DNA from: Pseudevernia furfuracea
Lineage: Eukaryota; Ascomycota; Lecanoromycetes; Lecanorales; Parmeliaceae
Length of the DNA stretch: 64,000 nt
Reading direction: 5' to 3'
NCBI GenBank assembly: GCA_022315425.1
Contig: JAIUPT010000017.1
Coordinates: 558,001 to 622,000 of the forward strand
Shown here: positions 48,225-57,721 of the stretch, in pieces
Layout of the letters: every line of letters starts with the position of its first letter
Numbering within the stretch: the stretch's first letter is position 1
Notes under the pieces: generated by a model
Database searches by the model: none
The model's input: only the letters and a program-made list of their open reading frames with translations
Told to the model about the DNA's origin: nothing
Position numbers and translations under genes: made by a program

Positions 48225-48464
48225 GTGCTCCAACTCCCAGAGCCCCTATCAGCCTCAACACTCAAAACGCTCGACTTCTCAGCAGAGCAAATTAACGCCA
48301 TTATCAAGCTCATGAAAGATGTGCTTGATCAGGCATTCGACAGACTTGACAAGAGGCTTAACAAGTGCTTTGAGCTGCAGTCGTCACAGCAGCAGTCACC
48401 ACAGCAGGTCATTGCGAAGAATTCTTTAAAGAGCACTACGAAGAAGAGAAAGAGAAGGAGATAG
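48225..48464 (+). CDS. Small hypothetical protein or transposon fragment
   Basis: An open frame of about 79 codons with a non-random middle (FSAEQINAIIKLMKDVLDQA, then FDRLDKRLNKCFEL) that would form an amphipathic helix. A Gln-rich stretch and a basic tail (TTKKRKRRR) follow. The nominal first codon is CTG/TTG-like and no ATG lies near it. It is probably an internal piece of a decayed retroelement gag-like protein. Confidence 0.3.
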   Translation: MLQLPEPLSASTLKTLDFSAEQINAIIKLMKDVLDQAFDRLDKRLNKCFELQSSQQQSPQQVIAKNSLKSTTKKRKRRR

Positions 48465-49089
48465 AAAAAGAAGAAGAAGAGCACTATCAGCAGCAGCAGC
48501 CCTCCTATCAATACGAGCCCTCTCTTCACAATTCCGACTCAGAGAGCGTTAAGCAACTCTGCAGAGAGTCGACTTTCCTACCTCAGCATCGCTCGAAAAT
48601 TCAACATACTTTCAAATCTCGCTCCAATCCTCGCTTTCCCAACATGGCTTCGCTTCTCGCCTTTCGGCACACGTCTCTCGCCTCGAGTATATTCGTTACG
48701 CGGAGGAAATGGAAGACTACAGGCCAAGGATAGGTGCATGAAGTCTATGAAATAGTGCCATGCTTGATGAGGCTGTTCAGGGATTCGTCAATGGCTACGG
48801 GGACGTGACCTTCTTTTCTTCTTTGTGGGCATCCTTCTCAGAGGACTCAGCCCAATGAGGCTCAGCGCGGCTTGGCTCCGCCCATTTCTGCCCTGCGAAA
48901 TAATGAACATCTTTCTGCAACACAATCAATATTTGACATCGTCATTTTCTTCCCCTGACAGATCACATCGATCTATTATGCTCTACGCTTCTTCCTTTAG
49001 AAAAGTCTTTAAGCTGTTATAAGGTTGACTCGATTGCGATAGGAATAGTATTTCTCTCACACGAAATGAGGCTATATTAGGGTCATAAA
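48465..49089. other. Unassigned region between small ORF and NLR
   Basis: GAA/CAG-rich stretches to about 48,560, then sequence of normal composition with no recognised domain. It may continue the decayed element to its left. Confidence 0.4.
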
Positions 49090-49413
49090 TCACGATACCT
49101 CTTTCTTCTCACAATTTTTTAGTTGGTTCAAGACCTCAACGGTCTTGTTATGTTCTGGGCCTAGCAATTTTTTATAGCCTTGTACGACAAGCTCAAACTA
49201 CTGTATCGCGTTCTCGAACATAGACCTTTTCTTATAAAGAAGTCTCAAATTATGTCTCGTGTATAAGGTCTGCTTATACTTAGGACCCCAAGCCTTTTCG
49301 TATTCTGTCAATGCCCGCAGGTACATATCTTCGGCCTCTTTCATCTTGTCTTGTTCCCAGTATAGAGCTCCTAGATTGTGAATCGTCTTAAGCGTCGACG
49401 TATACTCAGGACC
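49090..49413 (-). pseudogene. Severed C-terminal TPR part of the NLR gene
   Basis: In frame with the NLR gene beyond its TGA at 49,414-49,416. It encodes two to three further repeats (for example AEDMYLRALTEYEKAWGP near 49,280-49,340, and LGPEHNKTVEVLNQLKN at the end). It is interrupted again by TAG at 49,198-49,200 and ends at a natural TGA at 49,090. It shows that the original protein was about 110 residues longer. Confidence 0.7.
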
Positions 49414-51570
49414 TCAGACCTTTTCCTTTCCTGTCAATGCCCGCAAGTACATATCTTCGGCCTCTTTCATCTTGTCTTGTTCCCAGTATAGAGCTCCTAG
49501 ATTGTGAACCGTGTTAAGCGTCGACGTATGCTCAGGACCCCAGGCCTTTTCCTTTCCTGTCAATGCCCGCAAGTACATGTCTTCGGCCTCTTTCATCTTG
49601 CCTTGATTCGAGTATAGAATTCCTAGATTGTTGATCGTGTCAAGCATCGACGTGTGCTCAGGACCCCAGGCCTTTTCGTATCCTGCCAATGCCCGCAGGT
49701 ACATATCTTCGGCCTCAGTGTTCATGTCGCTTTGCTGGTATAGATAGGCAAACTGAAAAAGATCTTCGGGATCGATTCCACTCCAGTCAATCGCTAGCTT
49801 CATTCGATCATGCTTAAACCGGCGCGCGTGTGGTAACACTCGTCGGTTTCTCACCCAGTCCTCCGCTTCCGACTCATGACTTACGTTCGCCGCGATGCAG
49901 TGAATGGCTATCCGACATCGCTCTTGATCAAACTTGTCATTGAGATACTCCAGCGTCCAGTCGTGCTCACACTTATGTAGGCTACACTGTCCCGCACTCA
50001 GCTCGAGGAGCGAGTAGTTGTTCAGTGTCGAGATCGCCCGGTTAAATCTCGCCCGGCTCTTCAGCACCTCACTCCACCATGCCGGTGCATCGCTAATGTT
50101 GTGAAAAAGTCCATACCAGAGGTCATGATTGTCCAGGTAGGCTATCAGCTTTAATAGATCCGCCGCCGCCGGGTCCTGGTCCCGGACCTGCTGAAATGAT
50201 ACGTTCCATGTCGAATATAGTGTTCGCTCCTCGTAGTCCACAGGCCCGTGACTATATTGGCTGAGATCGCCCCAGCTATTGTTGTATAGCTCGAGATAGT
50301 CATCAAAGCTGTCCGCCGATTGACTGAGATACGCGCCGGCTGTCGCTAGTGCTAATGGCAGCCCATCGAGACGTCGCGCGAGTCTTGCTGCTGAAGCATC
50401 TTCAAATCGCCATGTGATTAGCTCTGACAATCACTCTTCGTCATTCGATATCTTAGTCTTACCTCCGTCAACCGTGCGGCCTGACCTCGCTGCCAGAATA
50501 GCCAAGCTTTGTTCAACATCATCCAGTTTCTTCAAAGGAAGTTGCTTCGCGAACGGGAGCCGTGGCGAACGGGTCGTGATCAGAATCGAGCCCTGTGCTC
50601 GAGGTGAGAAGTATGCGCGGACATCGTATCCTGTTGAGCTGCTCATTCCCGGCAGACAGGGATCATCGTAGTTGTCGAAGATCAAGAGCCACTGGTCGTT
50701 CCCAGGCTCTGACAGCCACCGTCGCAACCTGTCGATCTTAAGCTTCTCATCATTCGCGCTTGGTGCTGCGGGACCAGCAGACTCGGGAAAAACCACGGCA
50801 CTCAAACTTGCCATACTCTGTCTCAAGCTCGATTCGTCTTTCGCATTCACCCAGAACACCGATGAATAGTCATCGGCGCAGTCTCGTACGTGTGCCAGGC
50901 TCAATTGTGTCTTCCCCATGCCTCCCATACCCACAATGCTCATGATGCGTTGACGATCAGGATGACTCTTCGGAGAGAGCCAGTCGTTCAATTGCTGCAA
51001 CTCGTTGGTTCGTCCGATGAAGGCATCCGCTGCGATTTGAGGTGCTCGACCCAGGCATACGCCGAACGACTTTGACAATGCTGGTGGTGCCACACCCATT
51101 CTCGACAATTCTTCGAGAATGCGGTCACCCGTATCGACATGCCGTGTCGTCTGATGCAATACCAGAAGATCATTGTTCTTGTGTATTTTTTCTAACACCT
51201 GCCGTACTTTATCTTCCTTGGCCAGACTCTTCAACGCCTTCAACGCCCGCTCCAGCTTCGAGGCACCATCGTATGGGAGGACCTTGGACAGACAGATTTG
51301 TACAGTTGATACTTGCTCGGAAGTATCGTCGATGACAGCTTCCAGGGCTTTCGTCACATCGTCGGGAAGGCGGCCAGCCTCTGCCTGAGACTGGATATGT
51401 TGGAGTGTTGCCGTCAGTAAAGGCAACCGGATCGACAGAGAACGAAAGGATTCAGGGATATCCAAGGACTTAGAGGTGAATTCATGTAGTCGAGAGACGA
51501 CCTTAGAGCTGAGGTCAACAAGAGAGGCGATAGATGCGACGAGTCCGATGATGGCAGCTGCTTCAGCCAT
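49414..51570 (-). CDS. NLR-type STAND protein: SesA-like, NB-ARC, TPR (truncated)
   Basis: The N-terminal about 145 residues (MAEAAAIIGLVASIASLVDL onwards) match the helical SesA/NACHT_N domain of fungal STAND proteins. NB-ARC follows, with P-loop GMGGMGKT (about 214-221), Walker B LLIFDNYDD (about 303-311) and GSILITTRS. A winged-helix region (RLDGLPLALATAGAYLSQ) leads to 42-residue TPRs beginning AEDMYLRAL. Such proteins are signal-responsive ATPases linked to heterokaryon incompatibility and immunity-like responses. A TGA at 50,431-50,433 interrupts the frame, either inside a 39-nt intron (50,424-50,462, GTAAGA...TGTCAG) or as a true nonsense codon. The frame ends at TGA 49,414 where the neighbouring repeats have Trp, so the product is truncated. 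It may be a recent pseudogene. Confidence 0.85.
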
Positions 51571-51779
51571 GTCGGTGACATGAATGCTTACCTGAATGTA
51601 GTCTCAGTAATTCAGACTCTATGTTCCAGGGGGGGGCCGGAAAATTATATTGCCGAGCCGATTCCGTCATACCGAGGTACTCCCTCTATACTCTAGAACC
51701 TGAATGCCGATACACGTGTTCCGCATCTTGCAATGTTAGGGTTAGGGCTAACATCATCCTATCCCACCAAATTTCTATG
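51571..51779. other. NLR upstream region with a telomere-like hairpin
   Basis: Probable promoter region of the NLR gene. At 51,733-51,754 ATGTTAG and CTAACAT form a 7-bp stem around GGTTAGGG, and the segment contains TTAGGGTTAGGG. Confidence 0.45.
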
Positions 51780-51784
51780 GTAAC

Positions 51785-51917
51785 TGTTGAATAGTGGGGG
51801 TCTAGACAACTGATATTGAGTAAACTAAGAAGTGTCTATGTAGGAAGGTAGAATACATGTAGTGAGCGGAGTGCCAAGCCACTAGTACCGTAGGGCTGTT
51901 TATCACTATTTTCAATA
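51785..51917 (-). repeat. Copia-type element, 3' LTR
   Basis: 133 bp, about 90% identical to the other LTR. It ends TTTTCAATA on the plus strand where its partner has TTTCCAACA, a RIP-like change. Confidence 0.85.
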
Positions 51918-51926
51918 CTCCCCCTC
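51918..51926 (-). other. Polypurine tract
   Basis: GAGGGGGAG on the minus strand, immediately next to the 3' LTR. It serves as the second-strand primer site in LTR elements. Confidence 0.7.
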
Positions 51927-52466
51927 AAATAACACCTAGCCACGTCAATAGTGACGACAGCAACATCAAAATCGCATAAGAATATGACTCGAAGGTAGTA
52001 ACTGTGTAGACGATCTTTCGAAGTCGTCAATAATAAGAATTGATAAAGTGATTGTCGAGAAAGAGACTTTTAAGTTCTAAGCTAAAGAATTTGATATCAG
52101 ATTAATGAAAAAAGCGCATATAGAATAGTGAGATAAAGGGCTTATCGATAAGTCTAATATCGTTTCTGAAGGATTTGAGCGATTTCGAAGATATTAGACG
52201 AGTATTTCGCACAGTGCTCTTTCTAATCCAGAGTGCTCAGTCCAATGACTCTCTCTGCTTAGAAATCACTCTCTCTGACTAAGTACCCTGTGATCGTAGC
52301 AGTTCTGTCTTAGGGTCGAAGTCTCATAAAGAACTTAATTGAGGTGTCGCTGTTGCTGTGCCTTCTCGAAGAGCTTTTACACGTGTTCTCGTTTATAACA
52401 ATAGCTCTTTTATAGCTGGAATTTCTTCCTCAGCAGCAGCAACGAAGATCATAGCCTTCTTTTCTT

Positions 52467-52673
52467 CTATCGAGTTCGAGTCGCTTTCGAACAGTGCTTC
52501 GTAGGCCGTATACGTGAATTGAGAATCGAACGAGTCGCTGATATCGCTGACAGCGATATGGACATGATTCTTGATTCTGGATTTGAACTTCTTCTTCTTT
52601 TCTTTGTCAGACTTCTTGAGAGAGAATTTGAATATAATATTCTTTTTCTTCTTCTTCTTCTTCTTCTTATCAT
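52467..52673 (-). CDS. Basic ORF inside the Copia-type element
   Basis: About 68 codons starting with an Arg/Lys run encoded by a TTC microsatellite (GAA on this strand). No Gag zinc knuckle or other motif is seen. It could be a gag remnant or chance. Confidence 0.2.
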   Translation of the reverse strand: MIRRRRRRRKRILYSNSLSRSLTKKRRRSSNPESRIMSISLSAISATRSILNSRIRPTKHCSKATRTR

Positions 52674-53586
52674 TCTCGCTCTCTAACGATGATTCTTCTG
52701 AGAATATGAAGTTAGAATCAGAGAAAGAATCATAACGGTGACGATGACTCTCTCTGCTCTTGCTTCGACTTCTATTCTTGCTTCTAATCTTGACGTAAAC
52801 CTATATCTTCTTCAAATGCTTACACATTAACACGGGATGTGAGTCATCACATAGTCAATATAAGATCTTGAACGATTTTCGATACGTAGTTATGACAGTA
52901 ACATCGAAATTTGTAAGAGTGTTCTCTTTATTTATGAGCTTTTAAAGTTTCTCGTCTGAGCTAAAGAAGAAAGTCATAAGGCTGTCAATTAATGACGTGT
53001 AGACTTCGAGAAGAGAATTCAGAAGAATTTAAAAGCACTAAGTCTCGAAAAAAGCCTTAATCACATCAGGGTTGATCTCTCTTAGATGACGTTTCTTGTT
53101 TTTAATGTCATTTCAAGCCTTAGAAATCTTCTAGTCTTTCGTGAAAGTATAGTTTGTCAAGTCTCATAGAATTATCAGATCAGTCGTAGATCGTTTGTTC
53201 TTGAATTTATCTTAAAGATGTTCTCATATTACCTTAATGTTTGTCATTTCTTTCATATCTTCTTGACTAAACTCGTCGAGATCTTACAAGATAATGAGAC
53301 GAGCATTGACGTCGTCTTTCTTAAATTCTCTCAGCTGAATCGCGTTAAGTGAAAGATTGAGACCGACATAGATATAGACTTCTCGTGTGACGATAAGAAC
53401 ATATTCAATATCTTTGACCTTTAATATAATCTTTGCTTGACTAAATCACTGACGAATATTTGTCTTGATGAGAATGGGAAGCTTATGCTTGAAGTAGAAC
53501 TCGATTGTTAAACTCATGATGACGGCTGAGTATCAGAATTTGAGTGTTAATAATGTGAGAAGACTCGGTGTTGTAAATCTTTAGAT

Positions 53587-53715
53587 ATGCGTTTCAATAA
53601 GCTCGACAGCAGGTACGTTTCGACAAGCTCGTCAGTAGATGCGTTTCAACTAGCTCGTCAGCAGGGTACGTTTCAACAAGCTCGTCAGCAGAATGCGTTT
53701 CAACTAGCTCGTCAA
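53587..53715. repeat. Five tandem 26-27-bp repeats in the Copia-type element
   Basis: Units of the form GTTTCAACTAGCTCGTCAGC with short linkers, five in a row. They lie about 60-190 bp inside the 5' LTR (minus-strand sense). The open frame across them (plus strand, FQLARQQ-type repeats) is a by-product. Confidence 0.8.
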
Positions 53716-53764
53716 CAGTTAACGTGTACGACACGGAGTCACTCCCTAGAAGCTGGTAGGCAAC

Positions 53765-53777
53765 CGGGCTCATAACC
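53765..53777 (-). other. Primer binding site, initiator-Met half-tRNA type
   Basis: The minus-strand GGTTATGAGCCCG adjoins the 5' LTR. It is complementary to the anticodon-arm sequence CGGGCTCATAACC of initiator tRNA-Met, not to a tRNA 3' end. This resembles the half-tRNA priming known for Drosophila copia. Confidence 0.7.
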
Positions 53778-53910
53778 TGTTGAATAGTGGGGGTCTAGAC
53801 AACTGATATTGAGTGGACTAAGGAGTGTCTATGTAGGAAGATAGAATACATGTAGTGGGCGGAGTGCCAAGCCACTAGTACCGTAGGGCTGTTTGCCACT
53901 ATTTCCAACA
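53778..53910 (-). repeat. Copia-type element, 5' LTR
   Basis: 133 bp, TGTTGGAAATAGTGGCAAAC...CTATTCAACA on the minus strand, next to the GTAAC duplication. Confidence 0.85.
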
Positions 53911-53915
53911 GTAAC

Positions 53916-54184
53916 TCCGCACCATATTGATATAAAATATCTACTTCTACTACTTCTACTGCTACTACTTCCTTCTTATTAGTCTTCTTTCTTTCACCTC
54001 TTCCACCTCCTTTACTTGATCCGCTTCCTCGACCTCTTTCGCCTCGCTGTTTTGACTGTGATGGAGTCTGAAGTAAGGCCTGATGTAAGATCTGCTGGGG
54101 TGGAGCAAGTATGATTGGGACCGGTGAGCAAGGTGTAGCAGGTACAATAATATTCCCTTTGACTGGACTTCTACTGTATGGTTT
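53916..54184. other. Low-complexity flank of the Copia-type element
   Basis: Pyrimidine-rich TACTTCTACT and CTTTCACCTC-type sequence. A Gly/Arg/Lys-rich frame on the minus strand runs from here into the LTR and is therefore artificial. Confidence 0.4.
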
Positions 54185-54519
54185 ATCCGATCGGGACAAG
54201 GTCCTTCACGGTGCTCGCAAACAGTTCTAGCTGCTCTTGCTCCTCGTGAGACTAGGACGTCACCACGAACGGATGACTGCAGAAAGGACGAGAAGCTTAC
54301 GGAAGGAATCCACAACTTTATGTATTGTCCGACTTCGACCTTCAACGGCCGAGAAAGTGTGACCTTGATCTTGACCGAGCCTTCGGCGTGAGTAACAAGA
54401 GCTCGGGCGCGACCGCCGCGAAAGTTCTTATTCCGCCACACGACGCCAGTAGACGACAAATCTATTACAAAGCGAAGGGCGGTGACATTCCCCGATGAAA
54501 CCAATGTGAAACGACTCAT
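54185..54519 (-). pseudogene. Ferric reductase-type FAD-binding fragment
   Basis: The minus strand encodes GRARALVTHAEGSVKIKVTL, then RPLKVEVGQYIKLWIPSVSF, the FAD-binding beta-barrel entry of fungal ferric reductase/NADPH oxidase-like proteins. Near 54,260 the frame shifts; the continuation SHPFVVTS and then EEQEQLELFASTVKDLVPIG is in another frame with a stop where the family has Trp. Only about 110 residues of a usual 550-700-residue membrane protein remain, with no transmembrane haem domain and no NADPH site. It is a broken fragment. Confidence 0.75.
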
Positions 54520-55202
54520 TCGGCTGGCTTACGGTTGTGTTAGGTGAGGGTAAGGCCAAGGCTGTCAGATAGACCCATATAGAATCCATGACTTGCAGAC
54601 CCATCAATTCTCACTATGGAAGTTCGGTATGCCTCTTGAAGCACCACAGCACATGCTAAAGGGAGCCAATAAATTTCCCCTGCTCACAAGTTCCAGGTCG
54701 AGCACGCCATGAACAACTCGGCTCGGATAATAGGTCAGTGCTGTTCCCCTGATCGTCAAGCGGTACGAAAATAGTAGTGTGGCTGACCCGTACTGATCGG
54801 ACGCGGTGTCTCTGAATTCGAATAGCTATTCTCGTGGGCTCTAGCTCGTACAATGCTACGAACCTACCCTACCTTTAACACAGGCTTCCTTTGACACCTC
54901 ATGACTAGTGGCTTGGTATGGGCTTTCGAGCCTATATACAACATACAGCAGCCATCCCTTCTAATCCTCTCCCTCGGCTACTATGAGTGTAGCGAGTAGT
55001 ACCCCGCAACTCAAATGCGCACTCGGCTCAAATGCGCACAATACCTTTTTTTGACACCACTCTTCCGGATCATTATTTATCCACAACACTATATGGCTAT
55101 GTCCTATTCTGAACAAGAGGATCTCATGAAAAAAGGCGATATCTGCACTTTTTCGGCTAATGAACTTTATACGGCCTCAGATCTGAACGATTCTACATCT
55201 AT
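54520..55202. other. Intergenic DNA, unassigned
   Basis: Normal base composition. ACTAGTGGCTTGGTA near 54,905 resembles part of the Copia LTR in reverse. The frames at 54,656-54,853 (minus) and 55,015-55,353 (plus) have no recognised content, and the latter overlaps the acyltransferase pseudogene. Confidence 0.4.
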
Positions 55203-56252
55203 CTATCTATCACGAAAATACCTTCTGCTTGCATTTGGCGGTGGTCCCAGCAAAAATTTGCGGGGCAGGGTACGCTCCCGCCAAGGTTTTGCAAAGAGGA
55301 GTAACATATCTCGCGGTGTAAAGCCCGATAGCCCTCGCTTCATCGTTATATAGCGCGCTGGCAAATGAGGTCGGATGCTGTGACGCATAGTGCTGCTATG
55401 ATATTTGTGCCTTGAAGCCGAGTCGGCAATGGAGGACGCCGTGGCAGTCACCGTAGTATGCATAGCAGCCTATAGATGGATGCCAAGACGGTGACATGCG
55501 GTCTCCGGCTCAGTGGTTGTTTCCTGGGAAAAGCGAAGGCGGGCGCCTCGGGTGCCTTTGGGAATAACTCTGGTCTCAGACTCATATGGTGCTTTCGAGG
55601 CTCTTATGTTGTCCGTAAGAGTGTCAAGATATTGTTTTGCTGCGCGTTCAATCATTGAAGAAAGAGCACGCGGAATGTCGAGAGCCTCGTCAATGCTGAG
55701 TACGAGTCTGGCGCTCTTCTTACCCTAGGGCAACTCACGAGGTTCTTGTCGTAGCGATTCTAATACGGCTTGAAAAAATGCATTTAAGAGGTGAAATGCG
55801 CCAATTCCATCGGTACGTTAATGTGACAGATTGATATAAACACTGATATGCTGTCTCAAATAGTAGAGAGTGACGAAGCGTCCTGACGTGAGTCTGGCGA
55901 TGACATCGTCCGGACTGGTATCGTTATCCACAAGGACGAAAGACTCGTCTGTCCATTTCTCAGGCTGAAGGGGGTTAAGTGTATGATACTCAAAGATGTT
56001 CTCGCCGACGATGATTGCAGTGAAAAGATAATAGAAACGCAGGGTTTTTCATTTATCACAAAGTGCTTGAGACAGAGGTTTGGACTCTAGATGCGCAACG
56101 AAGCTTCTCGTTATCGATATTGACCACACGTCTTTCTCATACTTCCGACCCCCTTCCCCAACCATCTTGATCATGACTTCGTTCTCATCAATCGAACGCT
56201 GTCGGTAGTCAGGCCTTATCTCCGCCCAAGCCATAATAAACAGAATGCACAT
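55203..56252 (-). pseudogene. Tri3-like acyltransferase (condensation-fold), nonsense-disrupted
   Basis: One minus-strand frame runs the whole length with four stops: TGA near 56,049, TAA directly after SH in the active-site motif, TAG after RELP, and TAG at 55,470-55,472. Landmarks are AWAEIRPDYRQRSIDENEV, the catalytic HxxxDG (SH-x-RTDGIGAFHLLNAFF, near 55,800), RAAKQYLDTL and KGTRGARLRFS. After the last stop come HTTVTATASSIAD and MRHSIRPHLPARY. This order matches the Tri3/AATase-type acetyltransferase family used in fungal secondary metabolism to acylate hydroxyl groups. Stops fit G-to-A or C-to-T changes and the rest of the frame is preserved, so inactivation was by point mutation. Confidence 0.78.
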
Positions 56253-56508
56253 ATTCAGTTATGGGATTCAAGGCCACCTCTAACGTCTGAAAAGGGTACT
56301 AGACATAAGTGAGCCGGCTGATCATCGATACTTATCGACTCATCGGGTTCTGCACACTCGGGCTTCCGGAAAGATTTGAAGGTTTTAGTTGAGCCTGTCC
56401 TTAAATCATTTGATATCTTCGTTACCTATAACAACAACATAAGCGAGCGTCTTACATATCACAAAACAGGCTTCAAGCTCTTTGTATTTTTTCGAATTGC
56501 GCGACACC
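56253..56508. other. Spacer between two divergent pseudogenes
   Basis: About 250 bp separating the acyltransferase (minus) and enoyl reductase (plus). It would have been a shared divergent promoter. No motif was recognised. Confidence 0.4.
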
Positions 56509-57721
56509 ATGCCGGTTCCGAAAAGCATGCAGGCCGTTAAGGTACGCGGTCCCAGTAACTTCTTCATCGACTCGGTAGCTCCAGTGCCCGCCGTGCGCTC
56601 AGGTTATCTACTCATCAAGACTATTAGTGTTGCTCTCAATTCACCCGACTGAAAGCGAGTTGCTGGCTTCAAGGATAAGATGCCATTCATCGTCCGCTGC
56701 GATGTTGTCGATCGAGTGATCATATGCGGTGAGCAAATCGATTAGAACTATAAGCTAGATAATCGAGTGATCGAGCTTTGCTACGATATCAAGACGAATA
56801 AATCTATTAATAACGCCTTCGACGAATACACGCTGCTTAAGAGCGCCCTCTTTTTACATGTGTTAGATTATATAAGCAACATAGAGACGGCCACGATTTC
56901 AATTGATATCAACTTCGTTGGTCAAAATGCGATATCAACCTCTGTAGTCCAATCAGAGTATAATAACAGCCAGCCAAAGAAACTATAGTGCTATATCAGA
57001 CATTGAAGATTCCGCTCCCGTCTTTGGCATCCCGAGAACCCCAAGCCGACGGGCCCTACTATGCTCATCTATGGCGACGCCACAACGACGAATTTATTCG
57101 AGCTGCAGTTTGCGCGCCTCCTCGGGCTGCCGAGTCCTAACAACCTACTCGCCTGGAAATTTCCAGCCTGTCAAGGCACTGAGCGCCCACGAAATATTCG
57201 ACTACCACAACGGCGAAGCCCGCGCCGCAGCCATACGCGTAGCCACCAAAGGCAATCTTTTATACGCATTTGATTGCGTGTCGGCGGGCTCAAGCCTGTA
57301 GATTATGCGCAGATGCGTCTCACCTCGCGGTCCGACGTAGTCGTATGGAGTATACCGCAGCGCTGCAAATCGACGACAGATTTCCCGGACAAGACGTGAA
57401 GGATGCATGGCTGAACATCTGGATACTCGATTAGGTGTCAACGCTCGCCCGGATTCCCGCGTTGACCACCATGTAGCGTTTGGCGAAATGATCCATCTCG
57501 TCGGCAGGCTTCGATCAACAAACCCGGTCGAATCTCGCTTTCGCAGCCGATTTTTTTGGCGGTTGACGTCGGAGTTGCTGCGACAGGACCGACTCCGATT
57601 AGGCCCTCTGACGCACTGGCGTGAAGGGGGACTAATCGAGATAGCGGATGAGTCGTCGAAGCTGAAAAAGGGTCGGGTCAGTGCAGACAAGCTTGTATAT
57701 ACGATTGAAGACGGTGCGTAG
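56509..57721 (+). pseudogene. LovC/TOXD-like trans-acting enoyl reductase, disrupted
   Basis: Medium-chain reductase starting at the ATG at 56,509: KSMQAVKVRGPSNFFIDSVA, then LLIKTISVALNSPD and a TGA where the family has Trp (DWK), then RVAGFKD. Another stop falls before YKLDNRV. The nucleotide-binding segment TMLIYGDATTTN is near 57,058-57,095. The frame shifts near 57,130-57,190, and IFDYHNGEARAAAIRVATKG, then FDCVSAGSSL, continue in a second frame. The C-terminus LKKGRVSADKLVYTIEDGA ends at 57,721. Trans-enoyl reductases of this family reduce intermediates for synthases lacking an active ER domain. The overall span (about 400 codons) is normal but the gene cannot be functional. Confidence 0.78.

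Larger units (their letters stand above)
51785..53910 (-). mobile_element. Non-autonomous Copia-type LTR retrotransposon
   Basis: Two 133-bp LTRs (51,785-51,917 and 53,778-53,910) with TGTTG...CAACA ends flank 1,860 bp of internal DNA. A perfect 5-bp target duplication GTAAC is present (51,780-51,784 and 53,911-53,915). On the minus strand GGTTATGAGCCCGG directly follows the first LTR and a purine tract GAGGGGGAG directly precedes the second. The element therefore reads right to left. The interior is too short for pol and no protease, integrase or RT was found, so it depends on enzymes from elsewhere. Confidence 0.85.

Noticed and set aside
53587..53775. Plus-strand FQLARQQ repeat protein
   Set aside because: It is made by 26-27-bp tandem repeats inside a minus-strand Copia-type element.
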